From Lingula anatina (lineage: Eukaryota; Brachiopoda; Lingulata; Lingulida; Lingulidae): DNA of 62,000 nucleotides. This document shows, one piece after another, positions 13,201 to 23,123 of the stretch (position 1 is its first letter; every line of letters starts with the position of its first letter). The translations under genes were made by a program, and so were the position numbers. The notes below the pieces were generated by a model that worked only from the letters and a program-made list of their open reading frames with translations, made no database searches and was not told the origin of the DNA. The DNA lies in NCBI RefSeq assembly GCF_001039355.2, contig NW_019774169.1, forward strand, positions 410,416-472,415, written 5' to 3'.

Positions 13201-14443
13201 TTTTAGTTCCACAAAACATTCCAAGTGACCAATGAAAAATATCCAAAATCTCTCAGAGAATAAGATTTCACAAAATTTGAAGTGTAATTCAATACAATAA
13301 TTAGAACCATACCTTGGCTGAGTCAATGGCATCAAAGAATTCTTGGTTAATGTAAAAGAAGGAATTCTGACATAATCTGTATGTTTGTTCTTCCTCATAA
13401 ATTCTACGCTGCTGTTCCTTTTCTATTTCCCTAAAATGGTGCGATGGAACAATAATAGATGTTTTTTCACATTTAGAAAATAAGATAAAATTAAATGATT
13501 GGGGAAGAAACTCAGAGTTAGATCATTTTATGTAGACAAAAGGACCATAATTTTAAACAGGAAGAAAAATTAACTTTACCTTGCACTTCTTAAAGATGTG
13601 AATCAAAATATGCCTCTTGATATTTTAATGAGAAAATTATGACCACAAAAGCTTCTCATCGAATTTGACTTTCAGAATTGTAGTAGGTGTATCTACAAAC
13701 TTATCAGTGGGTGTATATGGTATGTATTGAAAAAATACTAACAAAATCTTAACTGAATTATACCTTATAACTTACCTCTGGATAGCCATTGCAGTTGCCT
13801 TAATGTTTGTCTTGCTAAGGTCATTTCCTATTGGAACATCCCAATGTTTTCCTTTGTAGTAATGGGAAGGAACATCATCAATTTTGGCATGGCAGTGATC
13901 ATCCAACTATATAAAACAAAACAATCGAATCCTGATACTTACTGGTACATTGTTAATGTCTAACATATCTTAGCATAATGAAGTACTAGTATTATAATAA
14001 TTTGGCCTCTTTTGCTCTACAGATTATTCATTATGCAATTCTTAAGTGTTAAGTCAGTTACGCCCCTCTTCCTCTCCCATCACCTACAGTTTTGAAAAAC
14101 CCAAACAGATAAACTTTAGCTCACAACTTGGGGGTAAAAAATAATACTAAATATTTACAAAGTTGAAAAAAATACTTCATTGCTTCTTCTTTCAAAAATT
14201 GGCAACAATATGATATAATACCTGATAATGTCCATAATGTCTTTTGATGCCCTTCTTAGATTTCTTCAAGGCAATGTACTGGATCAGGTCAAGCCTTATA
14301 TCTCCAAACAAATACTGCTTTACTTGAACTTCCTCTAAATCTGAGTCGGTGTCAGAATTACTGGTGTAACCTGATGTGAAACTGTAGCTGGGGCTGGCAC
14401 TGCCAAACAGGTAACCATTCGATGATGAGGATGATGTGGACAT
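10297..14443 (-). CDS. Coiled-coil protein of unknown family, 451 aa
   Basis: Eleven minus-strand exons: 14222-14443, 13776-13906, 13313-13430, 12589-12768, 12251-12349, 11779-11889, 11454-11582, 11210-11292, 10914-11079, 10509-10609 and 10297-10312. Phases agree throughout (1356 bp). The last junction uses donor GTAAGT; reading through instead gives a stop right after exon 10 and a protein a few residues shorter. A Ser-rich N-terminus is followed by a conserved-looking segment (HYYKGKHWDVPIGNDLSK). Long charged alpha-helical/coiled-coil stretches come next (EIEKEQQRRIYEEEQTYR, REMEEERQRQIKIMENL, EERKRRIQELEEEAE), then a basic tail (RKKRKLRLSARRR). There is no signal peptide or membrane span. 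The pattern resembles ciliary/centrosomal coiled-coil proteins, but I do not recognise the family. It is head-to-head with SRP19. Confidence 0.78.
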
Positions 14444-14865
14444 ATTGAATATCTGCTGTGTTTATCTGGAACTACAGTAAATATTCACTAAATGGATATG
14501 GAGTTGTTATAAAACATGAATTGTTGATGTCGCAAATGAAGGTCCAAGTTATTTTCACATGTCAGAATTATACCAACAGCATTTTACTTTCTTTCTCATA
14601 AAATGGCAGAAATAAATCAATGTCAACGATAAAGCTCAACAATTTTCAAATAATATTTCTTTTCATTGCACATGTACATCTTGAATACTTTCCAGAAATC
14701 TGACTGTTTTTGTTTTTTTCCCAGTCAACCCAATGATGATTTTAATCTAATGATCATTTACATAGTTACAAACAAAAAGGCAGGCAGTAAAATATTCTCA
14801 AATAATTAGATGTACAGTGCATTGTATCAACCGCGCAATACCTTATTTATTAGCTTATTTACAAC

Positions 14866-14898
14866 CACACGCACGCACGCACGCACACACACACACAC
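14866..14898. repeat. (ACGC)n/(AC)n microsatellite, allele A
   Basis: Three to four ACGC units run into an AC dinucleotide array. The allelic copy at 17762-17799 has one more ACGC unit and a different AC tail. Confidence 0.9.
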
Positions 14899-14945
14899 CC
14901 ACATATATCAGATCATAAATAATTTAAGAAAATAACATGACTTAC

Positions 14946-15279
14946 CTCACAAATAATTATTATCAGTCGTATTTTGAGCTTCAATCAACAATCCGCTGCC
15001 ATCCTTGATGCTGCCAGCCACGTGTGTTTGTTTACAAGTGACGTCACAGTTGGCTACAAAAATGGAACACAAGATAATACATATTTGACTTTTCTTTTCT
15101 ATATAGTTATACTACTTATGTAGCAAACTATTAATGAGCCTAATAATAAGAATAACAAAGATGAAATGAAAAATGAGCAACAATCGCAATCCTCTGAAAG
15201 TGTTCTCTAAAATAGTTATTGGATAGGGAACGTGTTGATTCTTAAAAGAGGCCACCTAGTGTTCAGAAATAAAAGCAAA
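14946..15279. promoter_or_regulatory. Bidirectional promoter: coiled-coil gene (-) and SRP19 (+), allele A
   Basis: On the minus strand, a 5' UTR exon ends with donor GTAAGT next to 14946, and an acceptor before the start-codon exon opens at 14465. On the plus strand SRP19 starts at 15280. Between them lie an E-box CACGTG (15019-15024) and a perfect palindromic CRE, TGACGTCA (15039-15046). No TATA box is evident. CRE-type sites recognised by CREB/ATF proteins are common in compact divergent housekeeping promoters. Shared regulation is inferred. Confidence 0.6.
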
Positions 15280-15326
15280 ATGGCCAGACCGTGGAATCCA
15301 GATTTTCAACACACAGATCGAGAACG
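15280..15326 (+). CDS. SRP19: SRP19 exon 1, allelic copy A
   Basis: Encodes MARPWNPDFQHTDRE plus two bases of the next codon, then donor GTATAT. It is identical to exon 1 at 18176-18222. Its downstream exons 2-4 are those at 1269-2357, placed earlier in the scaffold on a different contig. The intron is interrupted by the insertion starting at 15647. Confidence 0.8.
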
Positions 15327-15823
15327 GTATATACAACGTTACTGTTAAAATTTATTACAATATTTAAACTATGAAAGCTTTGTACATATTTCATGCATTA
15401 TCTTTACCAGTTTTATTCAGACAATACTTTCAGGTATTGAAGTTATTTAGGTAAATATGGTGCCGACGTGTAACTGTAATTGCTTTCCCCCGGATATCAT
15501 CGGGCATTTCGTTCATTATACCCCAAAACTGCTGAGTCTTTGATCAATGTCTCTACAAAATATTAGTTTGGCAATTGTTTAGTAACGATTTTAAGATGAT
15601 TTTACAAAAAATATCCAATACATTTAAATATAAGGAGAGAGACGTATTAACCCATTACAGTGACGTCATATTTGCTCCGTAACACTCGTCCAGCGGCCAT
15701 TCTGGAGGGAAAGAACGACGGGGAATAGTAGCGTAAATATAGATGAACCAAATAAAATGAAATAATCTTCATATCGTGATCAAGTACACCAAAAGAAAAA
15801 GAGTATATACATGTGAAAACTTC

Positions 15824-16320
15824 AGCTGATCAGCGTGATCAACCCATATAAACTCAAGACAGTCCAAAGACATGAAATCCGTGAGACGTGACCTACCCCT
15901 GTATCCCAACATCGTGGATTTGTCAGAACCTAGTTCAGTTATCTTGTACTTCATTTTTCTTGTTCATTGGGTAATAACAGTTATAGTTTTAGAGAGTTTA
16001 CTGTGTAATCATAAGTTCAACCTTTCATAGAAGCAACTTTTTACATAAAGGATAGATATAAGGAGAAATTTGAGCTGACCATCGGGATCAACCCTTACGG
16101 ACTCAAAGAAGACAGTATGCAGGGTTGTGACAAGAAGTATTGCTGTCAGATATGATTTAACTGTACATTATGAAGCTGTCAGAAATTATTTCAGCATTCT
16201 TGTGCTTCATTTTGGTTCATTAGGAAGTATTTGTAACATGACTGTTGTTTGAGAGTTCAATATTTTACCATGAATTCAACCATTCACAGTAGCAACATTG
16301 TTAGCATTTTATTATTAGTC
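15824..16320. repeat. Degenerate ~249-bp tandem repeat (two units)
   Basis: AGCTGATCAGCGTGATCAAC at 15824 recurs as AGCTGACCATCGGGATCAAC at 16073. Later landmarks (TTGTACTTCATTTT against TTGTGCTTCATTTT, and TTCAACC...AGAAGCAAC against TTCAACC...AGTAGCAAC) keep the same spacing. A partial third copy (CAGACCTTCACAGAAGCAA) may follow at about 16320. Confidence 0.5.
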
Positions 16321-16372
16321 CAGACCTTCACAGAAGCAATGTATTTTTCAAACATATGACATTCAATGTAAC

Positions 16373-16407
16373 ATAACAATGTAACAATGTAACATAACAA
16401 TGTAACA
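16373..16407. repeat. Short TAACAATG-type tandem repeat
   Basis: AATGTAACATAACAATGTAAC-type units repeat four to five times. Confidence 0.7.
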
Positions 16408-17026
16408 GATCAATTTTCTAAATGTAAATTAACAAAAAAAGGTAACAATACTCAGTAGTTATTTTTATTCATATTGTAACTTGCATCATAATACAGTAGG
16501 AAAACACAGAATTCAACATTTTTCAAATTCATTTCATTAAGTTCATTCATTTAAATGGTACCTGAGCTAGAATATATACTTACAAAACAGATTTACTCTT
16601 AAAGGTACATACGAACCGAGCATTGGTGGAGCGTGGATTCCCAGTAACACATGTAAACCACTTCTACTATATTCTTATATGACTCAAATAAATTTGACGT
16701 GCCAAGGGATAAACTGAATAGATCACTCGATCAGCTGTAAAATACCTTTAGACTGCTCCTTTCTTTAAATTTATGGTTGTAAATTTAACCTACTTCCGTG
16801 ACCTACTTTCCTGCCCCATTGACATACAGCTTAGAATGCCAGCAGAAAAATCTGTTCAAACATCATTTTCGGGTAAAATTAAACAATGCATTTTGGTAAT
16901 TCTCTTAGTTATCCTACTTGAAACTATATGCTGGCATTTGGTTGGTTTTTGTGACAAAAAATTGACTTTGTATGTATCTTTAAATAAAATGGCATCCTCA
17001 TTCACAATAATTATCTTTGTTTACAG

Positions 17027-17212
17027 AACAGAAACTTTATTGGTGCGATGGATTTTATGCAAGTATTGAAACTTCCGACACAGATGGAAGTAACAGACGA
17101 TCATTGATCAAAGCTGGAGATACTGTTGGAGGCCAATACTATGATATAGCAGTGGACGGACAGCAGATCTATTTCACTGATTTCAGCTTTGATGGTACAT
17201 GGTACGTCACTT
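17027..17212 (+). CDS. Orphan exon: YWTD / LDL-receptor class B repeat
   Basis: After acceptor TTTGTTTACAG the reading frame gives EQKLYWCDGFYASIETSDTD, then GSNRRSL, then a few residues and YDIAVDGQQIYFTDFSFDG. This has the signature of a YWTD beta-propeller blade: LYW-D, I, DG-NR-L, then IAVD--IYFTD. The donor is unclear (GGTACATG near 17193, or further downstream). No neighbouring exons of such a receptor are seen on this contig. It may be a captured exon inside the insertion, part of a nested host gene, or a chimeric contig end. Confidence 0.5.
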
Positions 17213-17761
17213 CCGGTTTAGATATTTGTAACAATTTTTGTAGAGTTAGATTTTATTACTATAATTTTGCAGTTGAATGTCAACAGTGTGTGGTTGTGAA
17301 TTGAACTTCGACTGTGTCACATACATGTGCATGTAAAAGTCCACATCCTATAACAAGTGACAATTCATACCTTGAACGTTGCTGATATTCATCGGGTGGA
17401 AGGTGAATCCGGTTTTCACATTCCACCACCATCAGCCCGATCCTCCCTGTATCAAAGATTATCGACACACTCCATGNTTTTACTTTCTTTCTCATAAAAT
17501 GGCAGAAATAAATCAATGTCAACGATAAAGCTCAACAATTTTCAAATAATATTTCTTTTCATTGCACATGTACATCTTGAATACTTTCCAGAAATCTGAC
17601 TGTTTTTGTTTTTTTCCAAGTCAACCCAATGATGATTTTAATCTAATGATCATTTACATAGTTACAAACAAAAAGGCAGGCAGTAAAATATTCTTAAATA
17701 ATTAGATGTACAGTGCATTGTATCAACCGCACAATACCTTATTTATTAGCTTATTTACAAC

Positions 17762-17765
17762 CACA

Positions 17766-17797
<32 letters not shown>

Positions 17798-17799
17798 CA
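17762..17799. repeat. (ACGC)n/(AC)n microsatellite, allele B
   Basis: The same locus as 14866-14898 with a different repeat number. Confidence 0.9.
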
Positions 17800-17841
17800 T
17801 ATATCAGATCATAAATAATTTAAGAAAATAACATGACTTAC

Positions 17842-18175
17842 CTCACAAATGATTATTATCAGTCGTATTTTGAGCTTCAATCAACAATCCGCTGCCATCC
17901 TTGATGCTGCCAGCCACGTGTGTTTGTTTACAAGTGACGTCACAGTTGGCTACAAAAATGGAACACAAGATAATACATATTTGACTTTTCTTTTCTATAT
18001 AGTTATACTACTTATGTAGCAAACTATTAATTAGCCTAATAATAAGAATAACAAAGATGAAATGAAAAATGAGCAACAATCGCAATCCTCTGAAAGTGTT
18101 CTCTAAAATAGTTATTGGATGGGGAACGTGTTGATTCTTAAAAGAGGCCACCTAGTGTTCAGAAATAAAAGCAAA
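17842..18175. promoter_or_regulatory. Bidirectional promoter with CRE, allele B
   Basis: Second allele of the divergent promoter. The CRE TGACGTCA at 17935-17942 and the CACGTG E-box are both conserved. Confidence 0.55.
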
Positions 18176-20432
18176 ATGGCCAGACCGTGGAATCCAGATT
18201 TTCAACACACAGATCGAGAACGGTATATACAACGTTACTGTTAAAAATTATTACAATATTTAAACTATGAAAGCTTTGTACATATTTCATGCATTATCTT
18301 TACTAGTTTTATTCAGACAATATTTTCAGGTATTGAAGTTATTTGGGTAAATATGGTGCCGACGTGTAACTGTAATTGCTTTCCCCCGGATATTATCGGG
18401 CATTTCGTTCTTTATACCCCAAAACTGCTCAGTCTTTGATCAATGTCTCTACAAAATATTAGTTTGGCAATTGTTTAGTAACGATTTTAAGATGATTTTA
18501 CAAAAAAATATCCAATACATTTAAATATAAGGAGAGAGACGTATAAGTAGATAGCCATATTAGTTAATTTGAATAGCAGAGAATGCCAGACCAGGAGACC
18601 TTGATCTAATTTACCACATAAATGCGTTTAGAAAAGCACTGAAAATCAAAGACTCTTTTTAAGATCTTCTGTGGTACTCATCTAAGATTGGTTGCCTTGG
18701 GAATCTGTCTTTGTTATATTTTTTGTCATGGCATACCGGTACTTTGCAGAGTTTTATGGATTTTAAGTCATGTTGTTTCAAGTTCCTTTAAAACACATGC
18801 ACATGTTACATCCTTCCTCACAGTCTCAAACCATAGTTCTATTGAATGATTTTAGACTTGATGAATCAATACTCTCATTTCAGTTGGATATGTGTGTACC
18901 CTGCCTATATCAACAGTCGTAAAAGTGTGTTAGAAGGAAGGAAAATTCCAAAGGATAAAGTAAGTCTTTTCCCCAATACTTAAAGAGAAACATTTAAGTA
19001 TAAATATGTCAAAACCATTTTGCATTGCCCCTGGAAAAATTATGAAAAAATAGGAATAGATCACACCAATAAAAACATCAGAGATAGCTTAAAACGAGGC
19101 TTTCAGCTCTGTATGACACCTTATGAGACTGAAAAATGTGTCAGAATCCATGTGAGTTATGGGTTAACTTTTCAGTGACAGGTTGAAACACTGGGCATGT
19201 TATCTTTGAAAGCAATACAGAAGAGACATTCAAAGTGAATTCAAAGTTCTTAGTGAATTTGATCCGTTGTACAAAAGACTGACTGTAATGCAACAGCTCT
19301 TAGGAAAAAATGAACAGAAAATATCTGTGGATAACTTCTGTCAGCTTTTATTTGTTATAGCACTGCGGTTGCTAGACAGTCTGCCTTTACTTCCAACCAT
19401 CCTCCAAATCTTGACCATCCCCTTTAAGTTTCAAAAGTTTTAGGTGTCTTTGATGATTCCCACCAGACTGCCAATACGATATTCTAAAAGTTTTAAGAAT
19501 TCTACAATTTTTTTCATTTTAATTGCAGACTTGATTTATAATATGTGTTTTTCAGTGTGACACTGTTTTCCTATTCACTCCTCTTATTAGTTCTGTTTCA
19601 TTTCTTTTTAGGCTGTGGATAACCCAACATATTCTGAAATCCGTGATATATGTGCATCTGCAGGAATGACAGTAGGAGTAGAGGTAGGAGTGCTTCACAA
19701 TCACAACTACATCTTAGTTATACACAAAGTTAGTCAATAATTACATTTCATAAAACCTAGAATGCATCAGAAATGGCCTACTCTCAGCAAGTTTATTTTA
19801 ACAGTATTGTGAAACACCTTTGCAAATTTATTAGTAGAAAAGTCAATGAAAATTGAGTTTGTTTGTAATATTTATAATATGTTGTGCTTATATTTTAAGA
19901 ATAAAGTATATCCACGAGAAAGGGATCCTAGGGACATGAGATTCAGAGGAAGAATCAGAATACAGTTGAAAAAAGAAGATGGTACTCCAATGTTAGATAA
20001 ATTTCCAACTAGTAAGTATTCAAAATTTGTCTGGTAGTCTGGTAGAAAAGTATCATTCAATGATGTTAGACAGCATATTTAAGTGTTGAGGAAATCATCT
20101 GAACATCATTTGCATGAAAATAACGACCATTGAAATTTATTTTCTGACAAACATTTGGATTTTCACTTAAAAGCTTAAAATGAAAATTTAGCATATTAAT
20201 AATTTTTGCAGGTCAAGGGCAAAACCTTTGTTTTTTTAACAGATACCATATCATATTAACAATAACTTTTATTCTTTTAGGAAAATCGGTTTTCTTGTAT
20301 CTTGGAGAAATGATTCCAAAATTAAAAGGACGTGCACAAAGTCATGGTAATAAAGAACAGCAGACCAGTCAACAACAAGGAAACACTGGCGCACAGAAAG
20401 GAAAGAAGGGAAAAGGAAAAGGCAAAAGATAA
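18176..20432 (+). CDS. SRP19: Signal recognition particle 19 kDa protein, complete
   Basis: Five exons: 18176-18222, 18884-18959, 19612-19683, 19900-20011 and 20281-20432 (459 bp, 152 aa; human 144). The protein binds the S domain of SRP RNA and allows SRP54 loading, so it acts in co-translational targeting to the ER. Landmarks: WICVYPAYINSRKSVLEGRK near the N-terminus, VYPRERDPRDMRFRGRIRIQ (RNA-contact loop region), LYLGEMIPKLK, and a lysine/glycine-rich tail ending KGKKGKGKGKR, as in human SRP19. All introns are GT-AG and phases agree. It converges tail-to-tail with APC. A candidate polyadenylation signal AATAAA lies at 20916-20921. Confidence 0.95.
18541..20115. repeat. Allelic counterpart of 382-2460
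   Basis: Collinear with the first contig from TAAGTAGATAG to ATCATTTGCAT, apart from SNPs, small indels and the 549-bp insertion at 574-1122. Exons are identical, introns are not. Confidence 0.85.
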
Positions 20433-22086
20433 CATTCTGCTCAGTAATAGAGGAAGAACTTTTTCAGGAGAGATGCATGTTAGAAACAGACTTGACATAA
20501 CCACTTTCTCTCGATTCACTTTGGGATCATAAGTTTTGTATTTAGAACACAGTGCCACCTCTAACGAAAAGATATCTGTGAATGAACCCAGTGTAAAGAG
20601 AGGACAATAAGACAAACTTTAACAAAAGAGTAGACCTTTCTTTAATGCTCCAAGCAACGTGAATTACATCAAATGCCTGCAAATAAGTGGCAGACTTTCA
20701 TGGGCAAATAATAACCAAAACAAAATGGGCCGTTTGGTAAAAACAAGGACACCAGATTTAAGTTTGCCTTCTTGTTTTTTATTTTTGAATACTAAACATG
20801 AACACAGAAAGGCGGACATCACAATTGCCACTGAAAACTGAAGTATGTCTTAGCACTTTTCAGTGCTCGTACTTATTTATATACACACACACACGGTAAT
20901 AGATCTTACAAAAATAATAAATAAATAATTGTTTTACAATATGTGCAGTTCCGTTTTTATCGATGTGTTTGCTATTCTCTGTCCTGCAGCTACACAAGTT
21001 TAATCAACTCGTTAACAAAAGAAATACAAATATTACAGTTGTGTGAATTCAAAGGGGGGAAAAAGCAGGAATTAAATATACATTGCATGGCATCATTCTT
21101 TTGTGTATTTTTAGTATTTCCACAATATTACAGCTACCTAGTGGTTTCTAATTAATTGGTCATAATTACACTCACAAATGAGGGTTGCTAAGCTGGTATT
21201 TTCTGGTGGTACTTTATTTTTGTAAAATTACTTTAAAATCATCTGAAAACATGATGGAAGCACTTCTTTCATTTTCATGTAAACAAGAACTTCTTTAAAT
21301 ATCTCTGGATACATTTACTAGAATAGGAAGAACAACAAAGATGCCATCACTGAATTTTTTACAAGAGAAAGGCAAAAAACTTATCAGATTATAAAATAAT
21401 ATCATTCAATCCTGAAGCCCTCTCAAAATTGATTTCTGGTAAATCACTAGTTGCTGGTTCACAAATAATCTAAATGGAACCATTTAAGTCCACTGTATGT
21501 TAGACCCAGAGCATTCACAGCATTGCACGTCCCTCACTTTGGTACATCTATAGGCTACAAATTAAGTTCACAGAGTATTGTTTTCAAAATTACATTACAT
21601 TAATTGTCAACACAAAAATTGTGACCATGTAAATACGTATTTCTTTACTGCAATATCCATAGACATTACCTAAACATTTCTTTTAAAACTGTAGACTTTC
21701 TGTAGAAATCAAGTTGTCAACAATTTTCATTATCCAATCATAATTTTCATGCAAATATCTCACAATTTGAATAACTGTACATGATCAGATGCTGAACACA
21801 TTATCAAGGCACAATATTCTTTATCTGCACAGCATACATTTTGGAGCAGTAGAGAACATACCAAATATTTGACTACATCTTTCAACTGAATTACAGAAAC
21901 ATACCAAACATCATTTAACATGCACAACTGACCAGTCAGCTGTTATAAGATCAGAATTATACATAAGCTAAGTAGGCCACCAATAAAGACACTATATTCA
22001 TCAGTTTCAGGCAAAAGCAAGAACTTGATATCATTGTGACCTTTTTCTTACTTATTTAATGTTCCTTTCTTTTTTTTCTTTCTTTT
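20433..22086. other. Convergent 3' UTR / intergenic region SRP19-APC
   Basis: No coding exon is supported. It should hold the SRP19 3' UTR (plus-strand AATAAA at 20916-20921, just after a short AC repeat at about 20882-20894) and the APC 3' UTR. A minus-strand AATAAA, seen as TTTATT near 21213, is a candidate. The transcripts may overlap. Confidence 0.5.
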
Positions 22087-23123
22087 TTACACAGTTGTGA
22101 CCTTACACCCCCCTCTGTTGTCTTCCTCACCGCTGGAAGACTTGACTGTACCATTTAAATTCCTTCTTCTTGCTAATAACATTTCAGTCTTTGTCATGTG
22201 TCGAGTAATGCTTGGTGAGTTTGAGCTACTTTGGGATTGGTTAATTCCATTTTTGACAACAACGTCTGAGGTCTTTACATCTGATGTAATTGTGTTGGAA
22301 GAACTGACATCAGTTTTTTGTCCTTTGGGCTTGTAATTAAAAGGCGGTACTATGGCAGATTGCACGCCTGGGTTGGCCTGCTTGCTTGGGCTAAGTGGAG
22401 TGACCATTCTTGATGGACTTTGTGGACAAGAAGACGTTTGGGTTGCCTCTCGCTGAGGGATTTCATTCTTAACTTTGTCCAGTTTTGGTCCAGTTTGTTG
22501 GTGGGTGTTACCAGTGGAAGAGGTGGTCTGGCTAAGACTGGTAGTGCTACTAGAACCAGACGATGCATTGGTCAAACTGTTACTAGAAGACTTCTGGCTG
22601 AGACTAGTGCTGCTGGACAAGTTTTTATTTAATCCCTCACTTGATGGGGAACTTTTTGAGGCCAGCTTCAATGACTGTGTGCTCTTCAATGACTGCGTAC
22701 TCCCTGTCAACTTGGAGCTTACAGCTGTGGTTTGCTTTTTATTTGTAGTAGTTGTTTCAATTGCCTTTTGTACATCTTGGCTGTCACTCTTGATAACATC
22801 ATCTCTCATAATCCAAATGTCATCTGCAGCAGCTTTAGTTGTGTTGTCATTGCTGGTTGCGGTCTGAGCTGGTTTTGGTGCAGCTGCTGCAGAACTTTCC
22901 TCTGACCTTACTGGTTCCCTTCTCCAGCCTCCACCAGAAGGTTTGGGGTTTGCAGGAGCTTGTGGCTCCACCTTTTGTTCAGAAGAAGCAATGTCTGACA
23001 GTTTATCATAGGTTGAACTCTTGCTAAGGCCCTCTCTGGGACTGCTGTTCTGACTTCCACTAGGAGAGTTCTTCCTGCCAGTTGGTGGTTTGCCTGATGG
23101 CTTCTGTCCACTACCACTTTTAC
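22087..23123 (-). CDS. APC: APC last exon: basic tail and PDZ ligand
   Basis: 345 codons including stop. Rich in Ser, Thr, Lys and Pro. Contains GGWRREPV (human GGWRKLPP) and VPPFNYKPKG (human VTPFNYNPSP), and ends KVTTV, a class I PDZ ligand equivalent to the human VTSV terminus. The TEMLLARRRNLNG segment before the end is not recalled from human APC. No SxIP EB1-binding motif was found in this exon. The exon starts in phase 1 (G split with the previous exon). Confidence 0.93.

Larger units (their letters stand above)
14582..15646. repeat. Allelic duplicate of 17478-18543
   Basis: The two segments match at nearly every base, with scattered SNPs and small indels. They carry the same promoter, CRE, SRP19 exon 1 and part of intron 1. 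The second copy begins exactly at the base after the N at 17477, which points to overlapping haplotype contigs rather than a genomic duplication. Confidence 0.85.
15647..17476. mobile_element. Left part of the insertion in SRP19 intron 1 (haplotype A)
   Basis: Haplotype identity stops at GACGTA and the sequence continues TTAACCCATTACAG, the inverted counterpart of the end at 381-385. The contig ends at 17476 before the other terminus is reached. Contents seen: a degenerate ~249-bp tandem repeat (15824-16320), short TAACAATG repeats (about 16373-16407) and an orphan YWTD exon (17027-17212). No transposase was recognised. It may be a large element carrying host sequence, or a nested insertion. 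Confidence 0.5.
17478..18543. repeat. Allelic duplicate of 14582-15646 (haplotype B)
   Basis: This is the start of the third contig. It includes the coiled-coil gene 5' UTR donor (exon from 17842), the E-box, the CRE at 17935-17942 and SRP19 exon 1 at 18176-18222. Sequence homologous to 14582-15646 ends at 18543, where haplotype A carries the TTAACCC insertion. Confidence 0.85.

Noticed and set aside
17280-17522. Minus-strand ORF across the N at 17477
   Set aside because: It spans an assembly join, so its two halves come from different contigs.
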